Of a stretch of DNA of 64,000 nt, positions 1 to 10,524 are shown piece by piece. The first letter of the stretch is position 1, and each line of letters starts with the position of its first letter. The DNA lies in the NCBI GenBank assembly GCA_907163375.1, contig CAJQUW010010440.1, forward strand, positions 62,001 through 126,000. Reading direction: 5' to 3'. A model generated the notes under the pieces. That model saw only the letters and a list, made by a program, of their open reading frames with translations, searched no databases and had not been told where the DNA came from. The translations under genes were made by a program, and so were the position numbers. The stretch is from Prostheceraeus crozeri (lineage: Eukaryota; Platyhelminthes; Polycladida; Euryleptidae).

Positions 1-2
1 AT

Positions 3-989
3 AAATACAATAACAACACGAACGTGGAAATTTCTTCATCCGAAAGTGAACCGGACGAGGAACTGTCACAAGAGACAAACACCAGTCTTACAATGACTTT
101 TTCCGAAAGAGTAAAGGATTTTTCAAAAATGAAAGAAGCTAGTAAGTCCATTAACACCATTGAAGCTACTGAAGGTTTAGAGTCGGACGACCGCATGAAT
201 TATTGCAACAACTCTACCGATGGAACAGCAGTCAACGAAGCTGATGAAGTTAGCACTGTTCCTAAAGAAGAAAATACTTCAAACAAATCTGAAGGCCATG
301 TCCCTTCACGATTTCATGTCCATAAAACTCCAGCGAGCTGTGGAGCTACAAGAAAATGTGCGCAAGAGAATTATTCATCGTCAACGATTAAAGACAGAGG
401 TGCTAAGCAAGGTGATGAAAATACCAGAAAAGAAAATCATCATGGCAGTTATTCAAAACTCAAAAGATCAAGCAATCAAAATCATATACTTGCTCTGCTA
501 CGATATCAAATTGCTGAAGCTTTAGTGGACGATGAATGTCGGGAATGTTATAACAAGCAAAAACGCTGCTGCTGTTGTCAGGTATGCAATCTTTGTTGCC
601 ATTGTGTGTGCCCGAAGATTTGTCAACCTGTTTTCCAGGATGCTAACAAAAATATTTCTACCTGTGAAATGAATGTCTTGAGACGTTTGGGTGTATGTTC
701 CAACTGCGACAGTCCATTATGCTCTGCAGCTCTGCATGCGTTTCAGTCTTTCTCAAGAAATCTTGATGAGAAAGAATTGCTTCGAGAATATTTACACCAG
801 TGCTGGGAAGATGTTAGTTATTTGATTTGCCTGAGCAACAATGAAAATGAGATGATGAAGATGAAAACTCGATCAATGTTAGGTTGTCAACTGCCACAAC
901 GCTATTCAAAGAAACTGATTCGTGATGCTGTAACTGACTACTTACCACCGCATAAACATTGCACTGGGTATAAGTGTCATGATGATTGA
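3..989 (+). CDS. 3' end of an unrecognised host gene, cysteine-rich
   Basis: The frame is open from the left edge to a TGA at 987-989, so this is probably the last exon of a gene that starts outside the window. The first ~150 residues are polar, acidic and Ser/Thr-rich, as in a disordered region. A dense cysteine cluster follows (DDECRECYNKQKRCCCC and CNLCCHCVCPKIC, near residues 170-205 counted from base 24), then a second group (CSNCDSPLC). Next comes a helical-looking stretch rich in Leu/Glu and a C-terminal HKHCTGYKC. The spacing suggests metal binding, but it fits no zinc-finger class I know. I do not recognise the family. Length, composition and uninterrupted reading support real coding. 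No consensus AATAAA lies just downstream. Confidence 0.55.
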   Translation, partial: KYNNNTNVEISSSESEPDEELSQETNTSLTMTFSERVKDFSKMKEASKSINTIEATEGLESDDRMNYCNNSTDGTAVNEADEVSTVPKEENTSNKSEGHVPSRFHVHKTPASCGATRKCAQENYSSSTIKDRGAKQGDENTRKENHHGSYSKLKRSSNQNHILALLRYQIAEALVDDECRECYNKQKRCCCCQVCNLCCHCVCPKICQPVFQDANKNISTCEMNVLRRLGVCSNCDSPLCSAALHAFQSFSRNLDEKELLREYLHQCWEDVSYLICLSNNENEMMKMKTRSMLGCQLPQRYSKKLIRDAVTDYLPPHKHCTGYKCHDD

Positions 990-3900
990 AGTGAATCGAT
1001 ATGTGTACATGTAGATAATCATCACATTATTTTGCAAATATATTATTTCGGTAACTTGCATGTGTGTAGCTGTATTGTAATGTAATATAATACATTATTT
1101 GCTAAATGTGGTTTTCCCTACAATATGTGGATGGAAATTCAGAATCGCGAAGGAAAAGTTAAAAGGGTTCATAATTAAGATAGTAGACATAAAAGATTAT
1201 ACATCGTAGCTGACAGAAATGATCGCAGATTTGGATTTGAACAAGTCAAGCGCGAAATTCCTTGACAGCCAACGTAGACATTGAGATTGCACTTCGAAAA
1301 GTCTTCAAAGTGTTTTCTAGAAGTTAAATCAAACTATTTTTCTAATCCGGATGTTAAGAGGACCTGTCTGCAGCAACTTTGGAAGAAGCAGATCACCAAT
1401 GACGCTGAGGAAAACGAACGGCGGCAGAAAATAGAATAATATTGCATGCGAGAAATTTTCATTGGGTGAGAATTTAAATATTGCATGACTGAGGCTCCAG
1501 TATTCCAAATACTCGTACAGTGGGGATTTGAGTGGATCACGTGAGTCCTAATCCCACTATGATCATATCCCAATCATGATTTCCCGATACTTGTCAAAAA
1601 GAGTATTTGAGAATTTGCTGTACTCAAATCATGTGCATGCAACAGTTATTCGCATCATCTCAATGACGCCATACTATAAATATGATGCTATAAAATGAAT
1701 TTCCTGCCTAAAGGACAAGATCTAGGACTAACAAAACTTAGAGGTTTGGCGCTTCAATTTTGTAAATATTTCCATGAATTTAATATAGGGTTTAATATAA
1801 GGTTGATGAAAAAGGTATGACCGATAGATGAATATCAAACCATAGCTCTAAAGAAGTGAAAAAGTAATCGCATCAGATTAGCATGAAGAATTTAGAATTA
1901 CATGCATATAGGTGGCATGTGACGGGAGCAAACGGGAGGATCATGATTATAGGCTGCACTCGTATTCGAGAAGCGCACTTCCTGAATTTCTGCAAATCCG
2001 TTGGTAAAAGTAAAGAACGCTTTTTTACTCGATGTTTCGGGCCCAACCCTTCTTCGCAAAGTTAAAAAAAGGCGCACATGACATGCTATTTCGTTATATA
2101 CAGTATATATAAAAGCTAAATAAAAATCTATATCACGCGCCCTGTGTTATCCTACAAGCCAGCAAGCTCATGACGACGATTCATAGATGGACATCTGTCC
2201 TGAATCATGCGAGCTTCCTATTCTTCGATTTCCGTTTAAAATATTTTTCTTTGAAACCGCTTTTCCTAAGCTCTTGTTTAGCGTTATTAATTGCTTCATA
2301 AATGAGTCATCACAGTCTGAGAATGGCATAACAATATGAAAATAACCGAAAGCACAGGAGGAATCAGTAACTGTCATGGCAGGTCGTATTGAAAACTATA
2401 CACGAACATCTTATATTGTGGCATTCGACCTTTTAAGTTGGCTACTTAATTTATCTTAATACAATATATGCAACTGATATTTACATAAAGGTCGATATTT
2501 TTTGAAAAGTTTCACATATATTATTTCAAGTCTACACCATTGGAATCTCTTCAAGCATGCAAGTAGGCCTAGACATAGAGCTTATTTTATCAAATCTCCA
2601 TTGAAATTTAGAAAAGAATATAACATAAGTTATAATAGCTGCAATACCCTACGAATATCTTTTTTGATGCTGCACTCAAATGCTAAAGACCTGACGATAG
2701 ATATTGTCAATCGATAGTTCAGCTGCATTTTGATACTGTGGATTAAATGCCATTGCTATGTTGTCTATCATAAAAGGATTACGATGATGTGATAGCAAAA
2801 TAGTAGAGTAGATTAGTAGGTCTATTTTGAATGGCAATATGAAGTACGACAATGAGCTCCACCTTGCGTATCGTACATTATGGCATATTTTGCTGATGAA
2901 TTTAGTAGTTATGATTATTTATTTCTTTTATGTATCTGTTAGACCTACATGTACATGCACATGTCTTCCATGTCTGTTTTTCGAGATGCCTCAACCTTTC
3001 ATTGAAGGAGATGTCTCATCAAGCACATCATAAAGAAATCAAGTCGGCAGAGCTTTGATGAGTTTGCTGAATGATATGTAGGCCTATCAGGCCTATCTAT
3101 ACGAATCCGTCTTATAAAGCAATCACGCTAAAACCGATCCATGAGACATAATATGCTACTAAGACAAACTCTGAACAAAGCCTAAATCCAACGATAAAGC
3201 AACCGAAATTTTCTTCTAACAACCCTTCTATAAAGTAATAACCCAAAACTCTTTTTCATTCTAAATTAATTTTCGCGTAAACCGCATGATAAAAAGGAAT
3301 AATTTGAGCAATTTGAAATGGCCTAAATGGATTCCACCTACATCCAAGTCATAGAACTTATTCATAGATATCCATACTCATCCTAAATTGAAACTTGCAT
3401 GAACCCATCATTTTAAAACTCAAACTTCAAAAAATATAACTGTCAAAAGAATCTCATGTAGTCTACCAGTGCGACAACTTCCGCAAATCCTATAAATAAG
3501 AGTAATTGGACATGCACTACAAACTCATTGTCAAACATAAATACATGTATGCATGTCAGCATAAATCTACGTAAGTGATGAGCACCACTTTTATTATAAT
3601 TAATCACTTCAAGTAGGCCTACTCCAATTCATGAAGTTACAATGCCAATGCAAACCATAAAGTATGCGAGTTAATACATTCATGATGATTTCAGCTATCA
3701 ACTCTTGTCATGGAATCAGTATACATGCATTATAGCTGGAAACAGTTTCGAAATTTGTATTTAGAATCGTGTCTATTGCAAGCTATTTAGGCCTACTTAC
3801 ACCGCACCATAGATCTTTATTGTCAGCTTTTGAACTCATCGTGAATGCTGCGAGATGTGAAATTGTGAGTACATGTCCTCAGAATGACTATTGAAGTATA

Positions 3901-4575
3901 AAAACAACATGCGCATATGGACATATAATAATTTTCGGTCATAATGGACGCATCAGCGTCATCACATCGACGCCCTCATATCAGAAACTTGGCTACAGGT
4001 CTCTTAATAGTAGCTAGATTGTAGTTTAGCAGACAACCAAATACACCTATCAGAAGCAAAAGAAATCAAATTTTCGAGAATTTTTTGAATGGACTTAGAA
4101 TTTTTTTAATATCATCAAACTTGTTTTCCCTCAAATTAATATCACAGCTGATTGTCAAAAAGTATCTTGGATCCATTATTGGAAGTTCAATCAACGAATA
4201 ATTTTGTGAAATGCCAAGTCCTTAAAAGGATGGAAGACATCAACGCCTTAGTAAAGATCGCTGAATCAGAACCTCACACGCCGCATAGTTGTATACATGA
4301 AGCATTGCACTTATGGAAATGCTTGCTATTATTACTTAAAAACCTTTGAGCAATAAAGATAAGCTCAATCCAGCATTCATGAGTGGAAGAACAGCTTCAA
4401 AAATTATGGAGATTTGTCTTCCTGTGCGATTTGTTGGATTAGGAATAAACAAATTCACTGAAGAAGCAGATTTTAAATACCAGAATTCTCAGAGTTCCCC
4501 AGAATCAACACTAAATTGATATATTATCTGACATTATTGATATAAATTAATATAGATTATAATATCTTATTGATA
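990..4575. other. intergenic DNA, no gene recognised
   Basis: Only short open frames occur on either strand, with no homology I can see and no convincing splice structure. The 8-mer TAGGCCTA or a one-base variant recurs (near 2564, 3079, 3614 and 3788). Nothing else is assignable. Confidence 0.5.
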
Positions 4576-4577
4576 TA

Positions 4578-5417
4578 CAGTGAACTCTCGTTTTAAGAAT
4601 CACTTGCTATAAGAATAAACTCGTTATCAGAATCAAATTCATTTTCCCAAAACATTCCTATCTAACGCTATAAGGTTTCCGCTTGTTATAGGAATAATTA
4701 CCATGTCACTTCCGTTATAAGAATCAATGTATAAATAGTCATTCAACAAATTAGTATGAAATGCTACGTATTTTGCACTCGTTATAAGGATACACTTTCG
4801 CTATAAGAATCAGTGAATGACACTTAAACTGTCATTGGCCGAAATACTCACCAATGGCGTAGTCCTACTTTTTATTGATTCTATTTGCCAATGGACGTCA
4901 GATAAATGCGTCATGGTATCACGATTAACTTTGAGAAGATGAAATCCACTGAAATCCTCACCAATTGCGTTATTTTACTATACCCATCGATTAGAATTGA
5001 CGATGTGCGTCATCAGAACTCATGACACGAGGTGGAGATGACTGTATCCCATCCCGGCCCTTAGGAGACAGAACAAGAAATCCTAAAACGAGCCAATGAG
5101 AGCTTTCACCAAAGCAAGTTATCAAACTTTTTTAGATGAAGTTGAAGCTGAACTGAAAAAGAATGTTTCTATTGTCTTCTCGTTTTCTTTAAGTATGTGA
5201 GTATAATTATGGTATTAGGAACCACAAAGAAACATCGTATTTAATAGTTACGCAAGTATTTATCTATACTGATTACTAATAAGGATGTATATATCATCAT
5301 TACTACAAATAAAAGGCAGGAGTGCTCATAAAATAAAAGCTCTCGTTAGAAGAATAATCCCGTTATAAGAATCAAAACATAATTTCCAGATGTGATTCTT
5401 ATATCGAGAGTCCACTG
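4578..5417. mobile_element. TA-flanked MITE, pogo/Tc1-mariner type
   Basis: The left end CAGTGAACTCTCG is matched by the inverted right end CGAGAGTCCACTG, and both are flanked by TA (4576-4577 and 5418-5419). The 840-bp element has no coding capacity. Variants of TATAAGAATCA are repeated many times just inside both ends in both orientations and look like transposase-binding repeats. The ends resemble pogo/Tigger-type termini, which is a family judgement from memory. It abuts the 5' edge of the truncated PLE that follows. Confidence 0.8.
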
Positions 5418-5429
5418 TAAATAAAATAT

Positions 5430-6604
5430 CTGGCAAAAATCCTAATCCGAATCGTTGCGATCGAACTCCGACCTTATTATTTTACCTGCGCACAAAGGTA
5501 GCAATGTTGTAGTGATGGATAGATGTGATTACATTGACAAGATGCAAACTATCGTTGATAATGGCCAGTACAAGTGCATCACCAGGGACCCGGGACAAGC
5601 ATATTGGACGGCCCTTCACAGCAAACTTCGTAAAGTAGAGACTGATAGTCGTGTTTCCCGACAATTTCTTTTATCTATTTGTCTTACTCATTTCCAGACT
5701 GCCCATTTATTTGGACTGCCAAAAATACACAAAGTCTGTTTTCGGCCTTGTCGAGGTATTTGTCTGATGTTCTTCAGCCCTTGATGGTGATTAGTAAATC
5801 TTATGTGTCAAATGCTGAAGATTTGAAAGAAAAGTTAACTTCGGAGCCTCGAGTTATAGATGGGCTATTTGTCAGCTTCGACGTCGAGTTCTCTAATGTT
5901 CCCCTTGATGGTGCTTTGACTGCGATTCCTCGTGCTCTGGTTTCGGATGATGCTTTCTCGTGCAGATGTGTTTTTTCTGTTGATGAAGTGCTTGAACCAT
6001 CGGACTTCGTTTTGAGCCATAGCTACTTTGACTTCAACAGTAAACTTTATTTGCGACTCAATGGTGTGAGTATCGGCAGCAGTATTGGCCTTGTAGCTGC
6101 GTGCGTCCACATGGATTTCTTTGAAGAGTCGACGTTCTCTGTGGCGATGGAGCTTGGTATTCCTCATCATTCTCTATGATACAGATATGTGGACGACATC
6201 CTTGCGCGCTGGGATGATTGCCCTCAAGAGTTGACTGATTTCTTGTCTTCATTAATTCGAGGGAGGATCCTTTAAATGGAGATGGAGAGAGATGGGGTGC
6301 TGCACTTCCTCGACCTATTAATCGACAAGTCTGAAGGTATTTTGTCTTTCTCCAGTTACAGGAAGCCAACGGCAGAGCGGTTATGTTCACAGTCCAGGCT
6401 ACGGTTGGAGCAAGATCATCTAAAATGTGCTTTGAGAAGCAACGAATGTGACCATAGAGAGCTTGACAGATGGTCGACTGGTCAGTCATCGTCCGACAAC
6501 AGTGGCATAGAAACTCCTGTCTCTTCGATTCCTCACATACCTGGCATTGGTGAAAGAATCCGGTCTGTTCTGGCTTCTGAGGACATTAATGTCGCCCTTC
6601 GGCC
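5430..6604 (+). mobile_element. Penelope-like element, reverse transcriptase part (broken)
   Basis: Penelope-like reverse transcriptase signatures appear in order on the + strand: ILPAHKGSNVVVMDR, LFGLPKIHK, the VSFDVEFSNVPLDGA palm motif, the LNGVSIGSSIG motif, YRYVDDIL (catalytic YxDD), HFLDLLIDK with a downstream YRKPT, and the linker IPHIPGIGERIR that precedes the endonuclease in this family. The copy is truncated at its 5' side by or next to the MITE, is an old fossil, and has roughly four breaks. The Polinton interrupts it in the linker, and the rest resumes at 22938. Confidence 0.85.
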
Positions 6605-7094
6605 AGTAGTATATAGTGTGACATCCGGCGCGACGCTTCGCTTCGCTTTGCTTCGCTTCGCTTCGCTTGCGCCGGATGTCACACTTTTGCGGGTTTTTTC
6701 AAAAAATCAAAATTTCAAAAATTTAGGTAGACTTCAAATTTCACGTGGCCGAAGGCCGAAGGGCGAAAATTTAAGCGTTTTTAAAAATACCCAATTTTCA
6801 AATTTTTCAAAATCTCAAAATTTGAGAATTACAATTTTCACCCTTAAAATCATGACCGTTCCAGGACACCGAAAATCATAAAAGTTAAGAATCTCAAAAT
6901 TTGAGAATTACAATTTTCTCGCTTAAATCATGACCGTTCCAGGACACCAAAAATCATCAAAGTTGAGAATTTCAAATTCATGAATTTTATCCATCTTTCA
7001 GGTTTTTAAAATATAACATGTGACTAATAATATTTCTTTAAAAAATGGAAGAAACAAAACTGGATGAAACCGCAAGAATATATCCTTCGTTATC
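6605..7094 (+). repeat. Polinton left terminal inverted repeat
   Basis: Matches the reverse complement of 22454-22931 almost base for base, apart from a longer TTCGC-repeat loop near the tip. It holds two copies of a block with the words CATGACCGTTCCAGGACACC and CTCAAAATTTGAGAATTAC, and a GGCCGAAGGCC hairpin. Its inner end runs into the first codons of the transmembrane-protein gene found at the other end. Confidence 0.9.
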
Positions 7095-7915
7095 TCAATT
7101 AAAAACAGGTGAAATGGTTCTCAATTATTATTAAGATTAGAGCATTATGATAAATTAAGAAGACGCAATTATTACTTAGTCATTCTTCGTTATTGTATGC
7201 TCAACATTATTTAAAGTACTAATTGTGTGAACTAGAAGATCATTGTAACTCATAAACTCAAAATTATTAAATGAACCCGTACACTGGCTGATAATTGAAG
7301 AGAGAGAAACATCTAGCAGCTTTCCCCTAAAATTATCGTGCTATCTCTTCTCATTTCAATTCACCCATCGGTAAACTTTTGACATTTCAACTTACGCGTG
7401 CGTAAAAGTTTTGACATTTCAATTTACCCCTACGTAAATTATTTTCAGAATCTGTTTTCAAAATCTATTTTCAAAATCCATTTGCAAAGTCTGTTTTCAA
7501 ATTCAGTTTTAGAAATCGATTTGCAAAATTCATTTAGCGTTTGCCAAACACATACGGGTAGTAAAGTACTTCCCATTGTGAAGACATGAATAGATTAAGC
7601 ACATAAGAGTGCATTGACAATAAAAGCAAATGACAATAAAATTCTTCTTGTGAACTCAGAACGCATAAACGCCGATATGCGGGTTAGTTGTTATGACAAT
7701 TTTAAACAATCATTTTAACGATGAAACATATTTTACAAATGAAGTTCATGAAGAAAATGGAAATATATAAAACAATATAGATTAGAATAATGATAATATA
7801 ATCATTTCAAAATCGAATAAGTAGTAAGGAAAGTCATCATTATGGAACAGTTTTAAATCAATACCCCCTCCCTTCTGTCTTCTAGGGGTCCCTTAAGAAA
7901 TTTTTTTATTATAAA
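7095..7915. other. Polinton left non-coding region with gene remnant
   Basis: No gene is recognised here. The first ~80 bases still resemble the beginning of the transmembrane-protein gene from the right end, so a short, truncated duplicate lies inside the left repeat. Near 7440-7540 a loose tandem of TCTGTTTTCAAAA-like units occurs. The rest is AT-rich and featureless up to the protease start. Confidence 0.6.
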
Positions 7916-8338
7916 ATGAGCAACATAAAGGAGTTTTTTAAATTATATGGAACGCAAACTACGACAAATTTTGGCCTAAAGAAAATCGCAAATGAATTAG
8001 GAATAAAGAATTTTCATGTTCGAATGAGAGCCGAATTACAATTCCTAAAAAATAGGCCAACTGTAAATTTCATAACAAATCTTCATACGTCAGATGAAAA
8101 AGGTGTACATTGGTCAGCAGGACAAAGAAATATAAACTGTTCTAATTATCATTTTGACTCATACGGACTTCCACCTACAAACGAAGTCAAAAAATTACTT
8201 GGCAATGGAATTTATAATACATTTCAAATTCAAAAACCAGGAACTACATATTGCGGTCAATTATGTCTTTATGTTTTATTTAAATTACAGGAAGGAGTAC
8301 CATTTCTAGATATTATGTTAGAATTGAACGAACCGTAG
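7916..8338 (+). CDS. adenain-like cysteine protease (Polinton)
   Basis: A 140-residue protein of the adenovirus protease/Ulp1 clan, which in adenoviruses and Polintons is thought to mature virion proteins. The catalytic layout is visible: His in GVHWSAGQRN (about residue 64), the acidic partner in the YHFDSYGLPP segment (about residue 80), then the Gln/Cys region in TTYCGQLCLYVLFKL (about residues 113-127). The length is typical of Polinton proteases. It is the only conserved virion-type gene on the + strand, and it is followed at once by a chain of small hairpins (8333-8375). The start is supported by the TTATAAAATG context shared with other genes of the element. Confidence 0.85.
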   Translation: MSNIKEFFKLYGTQTTTNFGLKKIANELGIKNFHVRMRAELQFLKNRPTVNFITNLHTSDEKGVHWSAGQRNINCSNYHFDSYGLPPTNEVKKLLGNGIYNTFQIQKPGTTYCGQLCLYVLFKLQEGVPFLDIMLELNEP

Positions 8339-8375
8339 GTTCTATGGCTTCGCCTAACAAGGGAATTTCATTCCC
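8333..8375. repeat. chain of three mini-hairpins between converging genes
   Basis: GAACC-GTA-GGTTC, GGC-TTC-GCC and GGGAAT-TTC-ATTCCC lie side by side between the end of the protease gene and the end of the oppositely oriented integrase gene. They are GC-rich in an AT-rich setting and all have three-base loops. They could act as a two-way terminator or RNA-processing signal, but that is inference. Confidence 0.6.
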
Positions 8376-8409
8376 GAAACGTTAGTTCCAATAATAATGA
8401 TAATGATAA

Positions 8410-9642
8410 TTAAAAATCAGTTCGTTGTAATTCATTTTGATAAAATCGGCCTCTGATATTTTCATCATCTAAATCTTTGATTTCGTAAGTAATCGGATAA
8501 GTTTGATTTATTTTGCAAACTTCAAATATTTCTTTAGTCCAATAGCCAACAAAGCCTTTTTCAAATTTATTCTTATATTTAAATATTCTAACTCTATCTC
8601 CAATTTTTAATTTCGGCTTAAGTTTCTGCAAATTCGGATTACTCTCATTCGAATAATTATTCTCGAATATTTTTTTTCTTATCAAATCAGGGTCGTCAGA
8701 AGCATTCTTTGGAGTTTCTTCAATACCAGAATGAACTTTATTATTGTACTCTTCTACAACTCCTGGTAATATCTTCAACCATTTCTGATTTCTTTGCTCA
8801 GTAAATTTCTTGAATAATTTATTTTTTAACGTCCGATTGAATCTTTCTATCACTACAGCTTTTCCAGCGTTTTCAGTTGAATAAACAGTTTCAAATAGTG
8901 GCTGAACGTTTCTGTTATAAAATTCCGACCCTTTATCAACAAACAATTTTTTTGGCTTTCTCTTACTTTCTTTAAAGATTTCTTCAAACGCATATTTAAC
9001 TGATAGACCACTTTTATTTTTTAAAGGCTTTACCCAAGCGTATCGTGTATATAAATCTATAACGGTCAATGCGTATTTGTAGTCCCTTTCATTCGGCATA
9101 TGAATAAGATCAGCACTCCAAATATCATCTTTATTAAATACTTTTACTTTCAATAGATATTTAGGCCTTCTGTATTCCCTATGAATTTCAGACGCATAGC
9201 GTCCTAGGTCATTCGACATTTCAGACGCGCAGGTTCGAGCGTTGTTCTCAGACAGCTTTGCTGTTGTTTCACTTAAACCCTGACCGAATAATATTTTAGC
9301 TTGTAAAGCTTTCTTAACAAACATTCTTTCAATTTTTTCTCTAAATGTAGGATTTTGAATACTATCTAATTCTTGAATCATCTTCTTATCAGCTGCATGA
9401 CGAGAACTTAGATCATGATTTCGATAAGCCAAATCATGTCTATAAGCGGCGGCATCTACTCTATTTATTGGTTCTTCACCTGGTTTCGGATTATTATTCT
9501 CATCTAGTCTTATATCTAATCGAGTTCCTGGACCAGTATATGAATGACCAGGAAGATGTTTTTCTTTCGAATATTTACTCCAAATAAATCCAGGAAAGTT
9601 TTCTAATGTTTTTTGTATGTCACCACCGCAGGTAGTAGCCAA
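8410..9642 (-). CDS. PLA2-domain plus retroviral-type integrase (Polinton)
   Basis: One open frame of about 410 residues with two modules. Residues ~30-95 match a parvovirus-type phospholipase A2: a calcium-loop-like YTGPGTRLD, the catalytic His-Asp pair in AYRHDLAYRN, and a following HAADKKMIQEL helix. Residues ~170-330 are a DDE integrase core: DIWSADLIHM, the second Asp in KLFVDKGSEFYN, and the Glu in KAVVIERFNRTLK. Residues ~345-410 form an SH3/chromo-like C-terminal domain (LKIGDRVRIFKYKNKFEKG). The integrase inserts the element. PLA2 in parvoviruses helps virions escape endosomes and would suit a capsid-bearing element. The usual N-terminal HHCC zinc finger of integrases is not evident. 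Whether the two modules form one real protein is open, and the start is uncertain. Confidence 0.85.
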   Translation of the reverse strand: MATTCGGDIQKTLENFPGFIWSKYSKEKHLPGHSYTGPGTRLDIRLDENNNPKPGEEPINRVDAAAYRHDLAYRNHDLSSRHAADKKMIQELDSIQNPTFREKIERMFVKKALQAKILFGQGLSETTAKLSENNARTCASEMSNDLGRYASEIHREYRRPKYLLKVKVFNKDDIWSADLIHMPNERDYKYALTVIDLYTRYAWVKPLKNKSGLSVKYAFEEIFKESKRKPKKLFVDKGSEFYNRNVQPLFETVYSTENAGKAVVIERFNRTLKNKLFKKFTEQRNQKWLKILPGVVEEYNNKVHSGIEETPKNASDDPDLIRKKIFENNYSNESNPNLQKLKPKLKIGDRVRIFKYKNKFEKGFVGYWTKEIFEVCKINQTYPITYEIKDLDDENIRGRFYQNELQRTDF

Positions 9643-9645
9643 ACT

Positions 9646-9771
9646 TTAGTTGTCGTCGTTACCTTCATATTTTTTACAATTTGAGTTTTTATTTTTGTTT
9701 AATAGATAATTTAATAAATCTAAATTAGCAATTTTTAATTTAATTAAATTTTCGGAATTTGTAGAATTCAT
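9646..9771 (-). CDS. small unrecognised ORF (Polinton)
   Basis: Forty-one codons beginning MNSTNSENLIKLKIANLD, directly upstream of the PLA2-integrase frame. It is Asn/Lys/Leu-rich like its AT-rich surroundings. I recognise no family. Its position and the TTTTAAAATG start context make it a possible small gene or leader. Confidence 0.3.
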   Translation of the reverse strand: MNSTNSENLIKLKIANLDLLNYLLNKNKNSNCKKYEGNDDN

Positions 9772-9852
9772 TTTAAAAGATAAAATAAATGTTTTACCTA
9801 ATAGAACTTTGTTCAGAGGCTTTAGCCGATCGGACCAAAGGTCCTGAGGTTA

Positions 9853-10335
9853 TTACCTTATCATACTAGGACTTAGATATATTCCAGAACCATCTTTACT
9901 TTCTTTAATTTCAATTAAATCATCAACATTGTGGAGAATATTTTCGAGAACTCGTTTTCCTTCATCAACTAATTTTAATTTACTAATAAAATTATCTACT
10001 ATTCCGTCACCCCTAGCAACTTTCTATAACTCTCTATTATGTCGTTTTTGTTCTTCTAATGCCGCCTTCTCTGATTTATTTTTATTTACTGCTTGGACAA
10101 TACCAGCTGTCCCACCTGCAACACTTCCTGCTGCTGCTATGCCTCCTATTATTAGTGGAATTAATGGGAGAATTCCACCATTCTTTTCTTCTTGTAATTG
10201 AATATTCTCTATCATTGGTTTACTTATGTAATACTTTTTTTTGTTAATCGTAATAGTTTTAGGGGTATTTTTGTCAACAATATTACGTAATTTTAATTCA
10301 ACAGTTTTATTATTATTACTTTTCGCTTGCGACAT
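9853..10335 (-). CDS. pX-like small virion protein region (Polinton)
   Basis: The N-terminal part is basic and begins MSQAKSNNNKTVELKL. Around residue 55 it has a hydrophobic Gly/Ala-rich segment (LPLIPLIIGGIAAAGSVAGG), the pattern of small membrane-active or core proteins in adenovirus-like capsid elements, for example pX/mu-like proteins. The coding signature continues toward 9853 and ends in GSGIYLSPSMIR. The region looks broken in about one place. It sits between the integrase and the major capsid gene, as expected for minor virion genes. The start has a TTAAAAATG context. The family assignment is by resemblance only. Confidence 0.5.
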
Positions 10336-10361
10336 TTTTAATAAAAAAATTTTAAGTTATC

Positions 10362-10490
10362 AAAAATTTTTAATCTATTCTAGTTATGAATAAATTTTAA
10401 GTTACCAAAATTTTTAATCTATTCTAGTTACGAAAACTTTTTAAGTTAAGAATTTTTAATCTATTCTAGTTATCAAAATTTTAAGGTTTG
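10362..10490. repeat. three imperfect tandem repeats, ~45-50 bp
   Basis: TTTTTAATCTATTCTAGTTA is repeated three times, each followed by a TTTTAAGTTA-type stretch, in the gap between the pX-like and major capsid genes. No coding. Confidence 0.7.
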
Positions 10491-10524
10491 AAAAAAAATT
10501 AATTAATCGACGAAGTCTTGGGCT

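Noticed and set aside
7398-7589. Open frame in the Polinton left non-coding region
   Set aside because: It is produced by a low-complexity run of TTTTCAAAATC-like units, has no family resemblance and lacks the start context of the real genes.
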